Assembly: GCF_022690765.1 (NCBI RefSeq)
Contig: NZ_JALCZA010000011.1
Coordinates: 36,576 to 100,575, forward strand
Length of the DNA stretch: 64,000 nt
Direction: 5' to 3'
Source: Anaeromyxobacter oryzisoli
GTDB taxonomy: Bacteria; Myxococcota; Myxococcia; Myxococcales; Anaeromyxobacteraceae
Part shown: positions 1 through 14,452 of the stretch, in pieces
Position numbering within the stretch: position 1 is the first letter of the stretch
Layout: each line of letters opens with the position of its first letter
Made by a program: the position numbers and the translations under genes
The notes under the pieces: generated by a model
Seen by the model: the letters and a program-made list of their open reading frames with translations, nothing else
Databases searched by the model: none
Told to the model about the DNA's origin: nothing

Positions 1-1166
1 TCCTCTCGCTCGGCGCGGTCGTCGTGGACCGGCTGCCGCGGCTCCTCCGCCGCACGCGGCTCGACCAGGGCATCCCGCTCGACGCGGGCGCGATCGGCGG
101 CCGCAAGGGCACGCTCGCGCTGTCCACGGCGGACCCCGAGGGCGCGGTTCGCCGGGTGGGGCGCGTGCTCGAGGCCGCCGGGTACCGGCTCCACGCGCCG
201 GGGCCGCGCGCGCTGCGGGCGGTGCGGTTCCGGATCGCGCCGCTCGGGTTCTTGCTGTTCCACGGCGCCTTCGCGCTCCTCCTCGCGGGGGGCGTGGTCC
301 TCGACCTGACGCGCTTCTCGGGAGTCGCGCTGGTCGGCGAGGGCGAGCCCTTCGACGCCGCGACCGGCGAGTACGCCGAGCCCGTCCGGGAGCCGCGGGT
401 CGGCGGCCGCCGACCCGACCTCGCGTTCACCGTCGTCGGGGTCAGGCCCCGGAGCGAGGGCGGGTTCCCGATCTCGCTGCACGTCGCGCTGCTGGTCCGC
501 GGCGACGCGGCGCCGCGGCTCGCGAACGTCAACGAGCCGGTCGAGGTCGGGAGCACCTCGGTCCTCGTCGTGTCCGCCGGCGCGGCGCCGCTGTTCACGT
601 GCGACGCGGGCGGGGCGACGGACGGTGCCTTCGTCGAGCTGGTGCCCAACCCGACCGGACGGACCCGGTTCGCGCTCGAGCCCTGCGCCCTCGACGTCCT
701 CGCGCGACCGTACACCTCGGAGGCCACCGGCGCGGAGGCGCGCGGCGTCATGCTCGCGAGCGCGGGGCTGTCGCGCCTCGAGGACCTCGCGGCGAGCGGC
801 GTCGAGGTCGCGGTGCGAGGCCCGGACGGCGCGATCGCGCGCGGCGTGCTCCGGCCTGGCGACTCCATCGCGACGCCCGACGGCCGGCGCGTCCTGCACA
901 TGCCCGAGCTGCGTTACTACGCGAAGCTCCAGATCGTGGACGAGCACGGCGGCGGCCTCCTCTGGGCGGGCTTCGTCCTGGGGACGATCGGGCTGGTCCT
1001 CCGCCTCCTCCTGTTCCGGCGCGAGGTCGCGGTCGTCGCCGACGGCCCCGGCGGGCGCGTGCTCGTCGCGGTCGCGGCGGACGTCCCCGGGTGGCGGCCG
1101 GACGCGCTGCTCGCGCGCGTCGCGGACGCGGCCGGCGGTCCGGAAGGGCAGCCTTCGCGCGCTTGA
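1..1166 (+). CDS. resB: ResB/Ccs1-like cytochrome c biogenesis protein (5' end outside window)
   Basis: The reading frame is open from the first base, and the residues before the first GTG (position 24) look like the end of a membrane helix, so the true start lies upstream. A second hydrophobic helix follows (about 240-310) and a large extracytoplasmic domain. A last helix near 950-1010 carries a WAGF-type segment typical of the ResB C-terminus, followed by a short cytoplasmic tail. ResB works with CcsA in system II cytochrome c maturation, holding apocytochrome and haem at the outer face of the membrane. ccsA follows after 31 bases on the same strand, the usual resBC order, which supports the call. 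Family identity is from domain layout and neighbour, not from a unique motif. Confidence 0.8.
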   Translation, partial: LSLGAVVVDRLPRLLRRTRLDQGIPLDAGAIGGRKGTLALSTADPEGAVRRVGRVLEAAGYRLHAPGPRALRAVRFRIAPLGFLLFHGAFALLLAGGVVLDLTRFSGVALVGEGEPFDAATGEYAEPVREPRVGGRRPDLAFTVVGVRPRSEGGFPISLHVALLVRGDAAPRLANVNEPVEVGSTSVLVVSAGAAPLFTCDAGGATDGAFVELVPNPTGRTRFALEPCALDVLARPYTSEATGAEARGVMLASAGLSRLEDLAASGVEVAVRGPDGAIARGVLRPGDSIATPDGRRVLHMPELRYYAKLQIVDEHGGGLLWAGFVLGTIGLVLRLLLFRREVAVVADGPGGRVLVAVAADVPGWRPDALLARVADAAGGPEGQPSRA

Positions 1167-1197
1167 CAGCGCAGGTCCCTTTCCGCAGCATCGACCG

Positions 1198-2040
1198 ATG
1201 CCCCGGGTCGAAGCGGTCCTCGTCGTGGCGACGTTCGCGCTCTACGCCGCCGGGTTCGCCCTGTCGCTCGCGGGCCTGATCTCCGGGCGCGAGGGGGCGT
1301 ATCGCGCCGGTCGCTGGGCCGCGCTCGGCGGGCTCGGCGCCCACACGCTCGCGATCGCGGCGCGCACGGTCGTGTCGGGCCACTTCCCGGTCGTGACGCC
1401 GTACGAGAACGCGTCGGTCGGCGCGTGGTCGATCGTGCTCCTCGCGTTCCTGGCCCCACGGCGCCTCGCCGTCTACCGCACCGCGGGGACGGGCGCGATC
1501 GCGCTCGCGCTGCTCATCCTCGGCTGGTCGGTCACCGAGGACCTCACGGTCACGCCGCTCGTCGCGTCCGTCCGCAGCGCGTGGCTGTACGTCCACGTGC
1601 TGTTCGCGTTCCTCGCCTACGCGGCGTTCTCCGTCGCGAGCGGCGCGGCGCTCGCCTACCTCGTCCGCGCGCGGCGCGGGGGGCCGGACTGGCTGCCTCC
1701 GCTCGAGCAGCTCGATCGCGTCGCCTACCTCTACGTCGTGTTCGGCTTCATCACGTGCGCCGTCATGATCGGCGCCGGGGCCATCTGGGCGAAGGACCTG
1801 TGGGGCTCCTACTGGTCGTGGGATCCCGTCGAGACCTGGAACCTCGTCGCGTGGCTCGCGTACGGCATCCTCATCCACCTGCGCGTCACGTACGGCTGGA
1901 GGGACGCGAGGTTCGCGTGGTTCGCGGTCCTCGCCGTCCTCCTCGTCGTCGTCGCGTACTTCGGGGTGGGCGTGGTCCTGAAGGGCACGCAGCACGTCTT
2001 CACCGTCCCGACGGTCGCGACGGTCGCGACGACACGATGA
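1198..2040 (+). CDS. ccsA: CcsA/ResC cytochrome c biogenesis protein
   Basis: A 280-residue polytopic membrane protein with about eight hydrophobic helices. The tryptophan-rich haem-handling motif (WGSYWSWDPVETWNL, around residues 200-215) is the hallmark of the CcsA/CcmC/CcmF superfamily. Conserved histidines occur before it (YVHVLFAF) and after it (LIHLRVTYG). With ResB it exports and attaches haem to CXXCH apocytochromes (system II). The ATG at 1198 is chosen because it begins a clean first helix and lies 31 bases after resB; longer in-frame starts would overlap resB. Haem handling fits the cytochrome-based respiratory genes elsewhere in the window. Confidence 0.92.
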   Translation: MPRVEAVLVVATFALYAAGFALSLAGLISGREGAYRAGRWAALGGLGAHTLAIAARTVVSGHFPVVTPYENASVGAWSIVLLAFLAPRRLAVYRTAGTGAIALALLILGWSVTEDLTVTPLVASVRSAWLYVHVLFAFLAYAAFSVASGAALAYLVRARRGGPDWLPPLEQLDRVAYLYVVFGFITCAVMIGAGAIWAKDLWGSYWSWDPVETWNLVAWLAYGILIHLRVTYGWRDARFAWFAVLAVLLVVVAYFGVGVVLKGTQHVFTVPTVATVATTR

Positions 2041-2066
2041 GCCCGCCGCCCGGGCCGGAGGGCCGC

Positions 2067-2189
2067 ATGGCGGCGAACTCCCTTCGCCTGCTACATCCGC
2101 GCCCGACGAAGCGCCTCGCGTCCCCGGAGGTCCCGGGCGGCCCCACGCTCGTGTACGAGATCGAGCTCCGCTCGATCGAGAAGCGGTGA
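2067..2189 (+). pseudogene. Remnant of an FKBP-type peptidyl-prolyl isomerase (C-terminal tail only)
   Basis: The last ~25 codons before the TGA at 2187 read SPEVPGGPTLVYEIELRSI, which resembles the final beta strand of FKBP domains (consensus like P.NSTLVFEIELLSI). The preceding codons (2041-2110) do not continue an FKBP fold, and ccsA occupies the sequence upstream, so the catalytic body is missing. The best explanation is a deletion relic between ccsA and the next gene. The ATG at 2067 could be used but would give only a 40-residue peptide. Assigned from motif resemblance alone. Confidence 0.5.
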
Positions 2190-2192
2190 CGG

Positions 2193-3842
2193 ATGCGAGC
2201 GCGGCTCCTTCGCCGGTCGGTCTACCTCGCCTTCGGCGCCTCGGGGGCCGCCGCCCTCGTCTTCGAGGTGACCTGGACCCGCACGCTGTCGACGGTGATG
2301 GGGTCGTCGACCTACGCCCTCTCGACGATGCTCGCCGCGTTCATGGCGGGGCTCTCCGTGGGCGGGATGGTCGGCGCGCTCGTGGCGGAGCGGACGCGAC
2401 GCCTCGTCGTGACCTTCGCGCTGTGCGAGCTGGGCATCGGCGTGCTCGGCTTCGCCATCAACCCGATCATCCGCAGCCTGACGCCGCTCTACGTGACGAC
2501 GTACTACTCGTTCCACGAGTCCTTCGTCGGCTTCTCCGTCGTCCAGTTCGCGATCGCGTTCCTGGTGATGGGCGCGCCGACCACGCTCATGGGGATGAGC
2601 TTCCCCGTCGTCGTGAAGCTCTTCGCGGAGCGGCGCGGGGCGGCAGGCGTGGGGCGCGACGCGGGGCGGCTCTACGCGGTGAACACGCTCGGCGGCATCG
2701 CCGGCTCGCTCTCCGCCGGGTTCCTCCTCATCCCGCTCGTGGGGGTCGGGCGCGCCGCCGGCGTCGCGGCCACCGTGGACGTCCTGAACGCGGTCGTCCT
2801 CCTCTGGCTCGGGGCGGGCGCGGCGCGGGCCGCGGCGGCGGGCGTCGCCGGGATCGGGGCGGCGTTCCTCGCGACCCAGATCCGTCCCCCGGCGGTCCCG
2901 ACCTTCGGCTACGCCTACGGCCGGCGCTTCGAGTCGGCGGCGCTGGCGCGGCAGGTGTCCTCTGCGGCGGACGGCGCGGAGGTGCTCTTCCACGACGAGG
3001 GGATCGAGGGGGACGTCTGGCTCCTCCGGAGCGGTCCGCCGGGGCACCGCGAGACGACGCTCCTGAACGGCGGCAAGCTCGAGGCGGGCGACGACGTCTC
3101 GTTCGCGCTGCTGGGCCAGCTTCCCTACTTCACGGCCCGCCTGTCCGGGCCGGTGCGGAGCGTGCTGAGCATCGGCCTCGGCTCCGGCCGCACCCTGCGC
3201 CGGCTGGTCGAGCTGCCCGTCGAGTCGGTCGAGTCGGTCGAGCTGAGCCGGGGCGTGCTCGAGGCGAACCGGCGGTTCCTCAGCCCCGAGCTCTTCTCGG
3301 ACGCGCGGGTCAGTCACGTCGTGGCGGACGGCAGGAACCACCTCCTCGTCGAGAAGCACCCGTACGACGTGATCGTCGTGAGCCCCTCGTGGGCGACGGA
3401 CGTCGCGTCCGCGGGCCTGCTCACGGACGAGTTCTTCTCCCTCGCGGCGCGTCACCTCACGCCCACCGGCGCGATCGGCGTCTGGGTGGACTTCACGATG
3501 ATGGACGACGCGGACATGAGCCGGCTGCTCCGGACGTTCGCGAAGAGCTTCCGCCACGTGACGGCCTGGCGCGTGCCGAGCGGAGACGTCGTGCTCGTCG
3601 GGGCGAGCTCCGGGCAGTACGCCGACGAGCGACACGTGGAGCAGCTCGCGCTGGGGGCGACGCCCCGGGCGCGCGGAGCGCTCGCGGTCGCGCTGTCGGA
3701 CGCCCGCCCCAAGCCCAGCGCGTTGGACGACCTCAACACGGACGACCACCCCGTGATCGAGTTCGCGAACGCCCGCAGCTTCGTCACCGGTCGCGCGATG
3801 GCTCCCGCGGAGGCCGGGCTGGTAGACTCCGGCGCACGATGA
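2193..3842 (+). CDS. Spermidine synthase-like protein with fused N-terminal membrane domain
   Basis: 549 residues. The first ~220 form about seven hydrophobic helices resembling an MFS half, beginning with a conserved stretch (SGAAALVFEVTWTRTL) typical of 'fused spermidine synthase' proteins. The C-terminal ~300 residues are a Rossmann methyltransferase-like fold: SIGLGSGRTLR is the glycine-rich nucleotide loop, VESVELS the acidic strand, and YDVIVVSPS replaces the catalytic D-x-x-x-D/S region of true aminopropyltransferases. It belongs to a broad bacterial family whose substrates are mostly unknown; calling it a spermidine synthase would overstate the case. Its TGA overlaps the ATG of the next gene (ATGA, 3839-3842), implying translational coupling with the radical SAM protein. 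Confidence 0.75.
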   Translation: MRARLLRRSVYLAFGASGAAALVFEVTWTRTLSTVMGSSTYALSTMLAAFMAGLSVGGMVGALVAERTRRLVVTFALCELGIGVLGFAINPIIRSLTPLYVTTYYSFHESFVGFSVVQFAIAFLVMGAPTTLMGMSFPVVVKLFAERRGAAGVGRDAGRLYAVNTLGGIAGSLSAGFLLIPLVGVGRAAGVAATVDVLNAVVLLWLGAGAARAAAAGVAGIGAAFLATQIRPPAVPTFGYAYGRRFESAALARQVSSAADGAEVLFHDEGIEGDVWLLRSGPPGHRETTLLNGGKLEAGDDVSFALLGQLPYFTARLSGPVRSVLSIGLGSGRTLRRLVELPVESVESVELSRGVLEANRRFLSPELFSDARVSHVVADGRNHLLVEKHPYDVIVVSPSWATDVASAGLLTDEFFSLAARHLTPTGAIGVWVDFTMMDDADMSRLLRTFAKSFRHVTAWRVPSGDVVLVGASSGQYADERHVEQLALGATPRARGALAVALSDARPKPSALDDLNTDDHPVIEFANARSFVTGRAMAPAEAGLVDSGAR

Positions 3843-5188
3843 ACCTGCTGCTGGTCTCCCCCCCGTTCGGCGAGAAGGGCCAGATGTCCAAGGGGCTGCC
3901 GATCGCCCCGCCGGTCCTCGAGTACCTCGCCGGCCTCACGCGCCAGGTGGACCCGGGCGTCGGCCTCTCGCTGCTCGACGCCAACAAGGAGGTCCTCGTC
4001 CCGGAGGAGGTCGCCGCGGACGCGGTCTGCTTCACCGTCCTCACGCCGCAGGCGCCGTGGGTCTACCGGATGGCCGATCGGCTCCGCGCGCTCGGCAAGC
4101 AGGTGGTCCTCGGCGGCATCCACGTCTCGGCCCTGCCGGAGGAGGCGAAGGTGCACGCCGACGCGATCGTGCTCGGCGAGGCGGAGACGATCTGGGCGCG
4201 CGTGCTGGCCGATCTGGCGCGCGGCGCGCCGGAGCCCGTCTATCGCGGCGACTTCCCCGAGCTCGTGGGTCTCCCGCACCCGGTGACGGACCTCTGGAAC
4301 ACGAAGTACGTCTACGGCTACTTCCAGACCTCCCGCGGCTGCCCGCACCGCTGCACGTTCTGCTCGGTGCACGAGTTCTTCGGCGGGCGCGCGCGCGTGC
4401 GGCCGATCGCGGAGGTGGTCGCCGAGGTCGCCGCCTCGAAGCGGCGGCTGTTCTGGGGCATCGACGACAACATCTGGGGCGTGGACGTGAAGCGCTCCAT
4501 CGAGCTCTACGCCGAGATGGCGCGGTCGATCCGTGCCAAGTGGTGGTTCGGCTCGGGCGACCTCGTGACCCTCGACCACGCGCGCGCCGACGAGCTGCTC
4601 GACAACGCCCGCCGGGCCGGCCTCACCGCGGTCCTCGTCGGCTGGGAGTCGAACAACCTCGCCACGCTCGAGGAGTACCGGGCGGTCGGCAAGCAGGGGC
4701 GGCACCGCCGCGACCAGATCAAGCGGATCCGCGATCACGGCATCGAGGTGATGCTCTTCACGATGCTCGGCGGCCGGCAGGACGTCCGCGCCGACTACGA
4801 CGAGCTCCTGGAGCTCTGCGACGAGCTGAAGGTCTCCGCCCACCCGGTGATGACGACCCCGTTCCCCGGCACCGCGCTCTACGCCCAGTACGAGCCGTAC
4901 CTCGTGCCCGGCCACGACTGGGACGACTTCGACGGCAACCACGCGGTCTTCGAGCACCCCACGCTCGGCGTGGCCGAGCGCGAGGATCTCGTGATCGACC
5001 TCCGCGCCCGGCTGTTCACGCTGCCCCGCATCCTGAAGCGCGTCGTCCAGGTCGGCTGGCGCGGGTTCCCCATGAGCCACGTCACCTCCTGGATGATCCA
5101 GTTCCCGCAGGGCAGGGCGTTCACGGAGTACGCGCGCGAGCACGCGCGCCGCCGGGCGGGCGGCGCAGACGAGGGGAAGGTGGCCTGA
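3839..5188 (+). CDS. B12-binding-domain radical SAM protein
   Basis: 449 residues. Residues ~1-130 form a cobalamin-binding-type Rossmann domain (LGGIHVSALPEEA near residue 91 and a following GEAE). However, the usual D-x-H-x-x-G lower-ligand motif is replaced by LLDANKE, so base-off cobalamin binding is doubtful. The radical SAM cluster motif is Cys168-Cys172-Cys175 (RGCPHRCTFCS), followed by a TIM-barrel domain with a GWES segment. This class includes methyltransferases and ring-modifying enzymes, often of lipids or hopanoids; the substrate cannot be read from sequence. It starts inside the stop codon of the spermidine synthase-like gene and ends one base before the next gene, so the three are probably one operon. 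Confidence 0.85.
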   Translation: MNLLLVSPPFGEKGQMSKGLPIAPPVLEYLAGLTRQVDPGVGLSLLDANKEVLVPEEVAADAVCFTVLTPQAPWVYRMADRLRALGKQVVLGGIHVSALPEEAKVHADAIVLGEAETIWARVLADLARGAPEPVYRGDFPELVGLPHPVTDLWNTKYVYGYFQTSRGCPHRCTFCSVHEFFGGRARVRPIAEVVAEVAASKRRLFWGIDDNIWGVDVKRSIELYAEMARSIRAKWWFGSGDLVTLDHARADELLDNARRAGLTAVLVGWESNNLATLEEYRAVGKQGRHRRDQIKRIRDHGIEVMLFTMLGGRQDVRADYDELLELCDELKVSAHPVMTTPFPGTALYAQYEPYLVPGHDWDDFDGNHAVFEHPTLGVAEREDLVIDLRARLFTLPRILKRVVQVGWRGFPMSHVTSWMIQFPQGRAFTEYAREHARRRAGGADEGKVA

Positions 5189-5189
5189 G

Positions 5190-5579
5190 ATGAGCCCGGC
5201 GGCCGGCGTCGCCCTGATGATGAACAACTACTTCCACGACGTGGCGACGGCGCTCCTCGTCTCGAGCGCGTTCGCGCTCTGGGTCATGCTCCGCCGTTAC
5301 GAGGCGGGCGACCGCGGGCCGGAGGCCGCGCGTTACTTCCTCGAGATCCACCGGAGCATGGCGCGCCTCGCCCGCTTCTCGCTGGCCTGGATCGTCCTCG
5401 GGGGCATCCCGCGGACGATCTGGTACGGACGGTTCGAGTGGGCGAACGCGGCGGGGAGGGGGCAGGTGGTCGCCCTCCTGGTGAAGCACGTGGTCGCGTT
5501 CGTCCTCGTCGCGTGGGGCGTCGCGTTCTGGCGGCGACTGCGCCACAAGGTCGCGGCGATCCGGCTCGAGCTGGCGTGA
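5190..5579 (+). CDS. Small polytopic membrane protein, function unknown
   Basis: 129 residues with three hydrophobic helices (near residues 17-35, 60-78 and 97-115) separated by basic, arginine-rich loops. The pattern (N-x-x-F-H-D near the N-terminus, then a RMARFSLAW-like segment) is not one I can tie to a named family. The ATG lies one base after the radical SAM stop codon, so it is almost certainly co-transcribed with the two preceding genes. It may act as a membrane partner of that pathway. A longer start does not exist without overlapping the upstream gene. Confidence 0.7.
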   Translation: MSPAAGVALMMNNYFHDVATALLVSSAFALWVMLRRYEAGDRGPEAARYFLEIHRSMARLARFSLAWIVLGGIPRTIWYGRFEWANAAGRGQVVALLVKHVVAFVLVAWGVAFWRRLRHKVAAIRLELA

Positions 5580-5699
5580 GGAGGCGCTCGAACGGAACCG
5601 AGCGCGTGCCCGGTTCCGATGCGTCCGGCGACGAGCGGGCAGCGCGCCAAGCGGCCGCGATCCGCTGCGAAAACCGCGCATTGCGGACGTGTCCGCTCC

Positions 5700-5730
5700 T
5701 TGACAGTCGCGCGCAGGTCGCAGGAAATTG
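5700..5730 (+). promoter_or_regulatory. Possible promoter for the sdh operon
   Basis: A perfect TTGACA occurs at 5700-5705, about 110 bases before sdhC, in the 235-base gap 5580-5814. About 17 bases later the sequence is GGAAAT, a poor -10 match, so only the -35 half is convincing. No other feature was recognised in the gap. Inferred from position and one hexamer only. Confidence 0.3.
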
Positions 5731-5814
5731 CACATCCTCGCTACCTGTCTCCGTTGCGCGCTGCGTCGCGACTACGACGACGGCTGCTCATCCACGAAGG
5801 AAGGGAAAGGCTCA

Positions 5815-6471
5815 ATGCGACTGTTCTCGGACTCGATTGGAAGAAAGGTCGTGATGGCGATCACGGGCCTGCTGATGGTCCTGTTCGTCATCGGGCACCT
5901 CCTCGGTAACTTCAGCATCTTCGCCCACGGCATCAACGCGTACGCCGAGAAGCTGCATCACCTGCCGGCGCTCGTGTGGGGCAACCGGGTGGTCATGGGC
6001 CTCGCGGTGATCGTGCACGTGATCCTCGCCATCCAGGTCACGATGGAGAACCAGGCGGCGAAGCCGACCAAGTACAAGGTGGAGCGGTACCTCAAGGCGA
6101 CGTTCGCCGGGCGGACGATGATCTGGACCGGGCTCATCCTCGGGGCCTTCATCGTCTACCACCTGCTCCAGTTCACCATCCGCAAGACGCCGGGCCTGGT
6201 GCTCGAGCAGGACGCGCTGAACCGCTTCGACGTGTTCACGATGGTGGTCTCCCAGTTCAAGGTCGGGCTGATCGCGCTCCTGTACGTCGTCGCGATGGGC
6301 GGGCTCTTCCTCCACCTGAAGCACGGCATCCAGAGCACGTTCCAGACGCTCGGGCTGAGCAACGGGGTGATGCTGCCGCGCTACGGCGCGCTCGGGAAGG
6401 TGCTCTCCAGCGTCTTCCTCGTCGGGTTCGTGGCCATCCCCGTGACGATCTTCTTTGGCATCCTCAAGTAA
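5815..6471 (+). CDS. sdhC: Succinate dehydrogenase/fumarate reductase cytochrome b subunit (type B)
   Basis: 218 residues with five membrane helices, the layout of the single di-haem cytochrome b of type-B (menaquinone-linked) succinate:quinone oxidoreductases. Candidate haem ligands are in the helices [29 protein letters not shown] and [10 protein letters not shown]. The ATG at 5815 lies after an AAGGAAGGGAAAGG purine-rich ribosome site; the in-frame extension upstream would add a non-hydrophobic leader with no support. It anchors SdhAB to the membrane and passes electrons to menaquinone, consistent with mqnD in this window. sdhA starts 10 bases after the stop. Confidence 0.92.
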   Translation: MRLFSDSIGRKVVMAITGLLMVLFVIGHLLGNFSIFAHGINAYAEKLHHLPALVWGNRVVMGLAVIVHVILAIQVTMENQAAKPTKYKVERYLKATFAGRTMIWTGLILGAFIVYHLLQFTIRKTPGLVLEQDALNRFDVFTMVVSQFKVGLIALLYVVAMGGLFLHLKHGIQSTFQTLGLSNGVMLPRYGALGKVLSSVFLVGFVAIPVTIFFGILK

Positions 6472-6481
6472 GGGAGACACC

Positions 6482-8397
<1,916 letters not shown>

Positions 8398-8398
<1 letters not shown>

Positions 8399-9198
8399 TG
8401 AGCGCGCACGCTTCCGACGGGACGATGAACCTCAAGCTGATCGTCTGGCGGCAGAAGGGTCCGAACGAGCCGGGCAAGTTCGAGACCTACGAGGCCAGGA
8501 ACATCACGCCGCATCACTCCTTCCTGGAGATGATGGACGTGGTGAACGAGGACCTCATCAAGGAAGGCAAGGAGCCGATCGTCTTCGATCACGACTGCCG
8601 CGAGGGCATCTGCGGCATGTGCTCGGCGGTCGTGAACGGGGTCCCGCACGGCGGGTTCAAGCGGACCACGCTCTGCCAGCTCCACATGCGGAAGTTCAAG
8701 GACGGTGACGCCATCTACATCGAGCCGTGGCGGTCCCGGGCCTTCCCGATCGTCAAGGACCTCATGGTGGACCGCGGCGCCCTGGACAAGCTGATCCAGG
8801 CGGCCGGCTACATCTCGGCCCACACCGGCGGCGTCCCCGACGGCAACGCGACCCCCATCGGGAAGCGCACCGCCGACTACGCCATGGACGCGGCGGAGTG
8901 CATCGGCTGCGGCGCCTGCGTGGCCGCGTGCCCGAACGGCGCGGCGATGCTCTTCGCCGGGGCCAAGATCTCGCAGTACGCCGAGCTCCCGCAGGGCCAG
9001 GTCGAGGCCCCCGAGCGCGTGGCCGCGATGATCAACGCGATGGCCGAGAACGGGTTCGGCAACTGCACGAACCACTACGAGTGCCAGGCGGCCTGCCCGA
9101 AGGGCATCGACGTGAAGTTCATCGCCCGCATGAACCGCGAGTTCGTGAAGGCGCTCGCCCAGGACAAGGTCGGCGCCCTCGCCCAGTCGGGCAAGTAG
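8398..9198 (+). CDS. sdhB: Succinate dehydrogenase iron-sulfur subunit
   Basis: 266 residues. The N-terminal [2Fe-2S] ligands are in [12 protein letters not shown] followed by TTLCQLH. The C-terminal clusters are in [16 protein letters not shown] and [12 protein letters not shown], giving the [4Fe-4S]/[3Fe-4S] chain. It carries electrons from SdhA to the haems of SdhC. The ATG overlaps the sdhA stop, so translation is coupled. A strong hairpin follows the stop codon and closes the operon. Confidence 0.94.
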
Positions 9199-9224
9199 CC
9201 CGCGCCGCAACAGGTCGATCCGTG

Positions 9225-9262
9225 AACGGGGCAGGGGCCGCAGCGTCCCTGCCCCGTTTCGT
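9225..9262 (+). terminator. Rho-independent-type terminator after sdhCAB
   Basis: A perfect 12-bp stem (AACGGGGCAGGG at 9225-9236 with CCCTGCCCCGTT at 9247-9258) closes a 10-base loop and is followed by a short T-rich stretch (TTCGTT). It lies 27 bases after the sdhB stop. The T tract is weak, as is common at this GC content. Confidence 0.75.
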
Positions 9263-9334
9263 TGAATGGCGACGGTCGCCCGCGGCGCGCCGCACCCGTC
9301 GCGCGCGGCGTCATCCAAAGGCCCAGGAGGAACG

Positions 9335-10225
9335 GTGAGCCTCGATCCCGAGCTGACGCTGCAGCTGAAGCGGGTCCTCGCGGCGCTGGAGCCGCTGCTG
9401 CCGGCCCCGCCGCGGCCGATCGACTGGGCGTCCTGCCACGCCGCCAACTGGCACCGCAGCACCTTCGCCGGCGCGATGGAGCCGGTCCCGAGCATCGAGG
9501 GGATCCACCTCGACGATCTCCTCGGGATCGAGCCCCAGAAGCGCGTCGTCGAGGAGAACACCCGCCAGTTCCTCGCCGGCCTGCCCGCGAACAACGTCCT
9601 CCTGTGGGGGACGCGCGGCACCGGGAAGTCCTCCCTGGTCCGGGCCCTGCTCCACGCCCACGCGCACGAGGGGCTCCGGATCATCCAGGTGGACAAGGAC
9701 GACCTGGTGAGCCTCCCCACCATCGTGGACCAGGTGAAGGCGCAGCCGTACCGGTTCGTCGTCTTCTCCGACGACCTCTCGTTCGAGCCCGGCGACGCGA
9801 GCTACAAGGTGCTGAAGAGCGCGCTCGACGGCTCGGTCTACGGCCTGCCGGACAACGTGCTCCTCTACGTCACCTCGAACCGGCGGCACCTCGTGCCCGA
9901 GTACGAGAGCGACAACCGCGGCGCGATGATGGTGGAGGGGGAGATCCACCACGGCGAGGCGGTGGAGGAGAAGATCTCGCTGTCGGGCCGGTTCGGGCTC
10001 TGGGTGTCCTTCCATCCCTTCAGCCAGGACCTCTACGTGGACGTGGTCCGCCGGTGGGTCGAGAAGCTCGCCGGGAAGGTCGGCGCGCCGCTCCCCTGGA
10101 CCCGCGACGCCGAGACGGCGGCGATCCTCTGGTCGCAGCGGAAGGGCGACCGGAGCGGCCGCATCGCGTACCAGTTCGCCTGCGACTGGGTGGGCCGCAC
10201 CGCGATGGAGCGCCGGGGAGGGTGA
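9335..10225 (+). CDS. DUF815-family P-loop ATPase
   Basis: 296 residues. A single AAA-type ATPase with Walker A WGTRGTGKSSL (around residue 90), a Walker B-like FVVFSDDLSFE, and a sensor-like TSNRRHL. This arrangement, with the N-terminal ENTRQFLAG helix, is characteristic of the DUF815 family of uncharacterised ATPases. GTG 9335 is chosen because a perfect AGGAGG lies five bases ahead; the earlier ATG at 9266 sits just past the sdh terminator and lacks a ribosome site. It stands between the sdh operon and icd; nothing shows a functional tie to the TCA cycle. Confidence 0.85.
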   Translation: MSLDPELTLQLKRVLAALEPLLPAPPRPIDWASCHAANWHRSTFAGAMEPVPSIEGIHLDDLLGIEPQKRVVEENTRQFLAGLPANNVLLWGTRGTGKSSLVRALLHAHAHEGLRIIQVDKDDLVSLPTIVDQVKAQPYRFVVFSDDLSFEPGDASYKVLKSALDGSVYGLPDNVLLYVTSNRRHLVPEYESDNRGAMMVEGEIHHGEAVEEKISLSGRFGLWVSFHPFSQDLYVDVVRRWVEKLAGKVGAPLPWTRDAETAAILWSQRKGDRSGRIAYQFACDWVGRTAMERRGG

Positions 10226-12964
<2,739 letters not shown>

Positions 12965-12992
12965 GGTGTAGGAAGCGGAACCAGACCCGTAA

Positions 12993-13964
<972 letters not shown>

Positions 13965-13981
13965 CTTTGCCGTGACGGACT

Positions 13982-14032
13982 GGAGGTGGGGGCAGCGCGG
14001 CTCGGCCGCGCGCCCCCGCCTCCTTTGCTTTC
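13982..14032 (+). terminator. Strong intrinsic terminator after mdh
   Basis: A two-part stem: GGAGGTGGGGGC (13982-13993) pairs with GCCCCCGCCTCC (14012-14023) through one G-T wobble, enclosing a second perfect hairpin GCGCGG/CCGCGC. It is followed by TTTGCTTT. It lies 17 bases after the mdh stop and most likely ends the icd-mdh transcript. Confidence 0.85.
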
Positions 14033-14452
14033 ACTCCCCGGGCGTGCCCTCGATGCGGCCCGCTCCGCTCGCCGCGGAGCCGTGGCCCTCGCGCGCTCCG
14101 GCGGAACGTTCCTCGACACATCCATGAGCTCCGACGCCGCGATGCGCCGCGGCGCGACGTCGTCATGCCTCGCTGTGCGTCACGGCCCGCCATCGCGCTC
14201 GCGCGGGACGCGGCACGCGCGCCCCCGGACGCGTACCCGGGACGGTGGTGGGCGAGCGCGGCCGCCTCGATGTCGCCGCGCGTCGCGTTCGGCCGCCCGT
14301 AGGCGATGTTGGCGAGCGTGGGTGGTGTGGAGAGATGTGCCGTGCGGCGGATTCTCCCCTCTCGCGCGTGCCCGCTCGGGTACGATGCATGTGTTCACCG
14401 TCCGTGCTCGATTCCGGGAGGATCGAGCATGACAATCAATGGAGGGGACCAC
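14033..14452. other. Intergenic region upstream of the PKD lipoprotein gene
   Basis: About 420 bases without a convincing gene. Just before the coding region GCTCGAT (14406-14412) pairs with ATCGAGC (14422-14428), enclosing a GGGAGG ribosome-binding-like sequence. The hairpin could mask an upstream start at ATG 14429. No promoter hexamers stand out. Confidence 0.4.
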
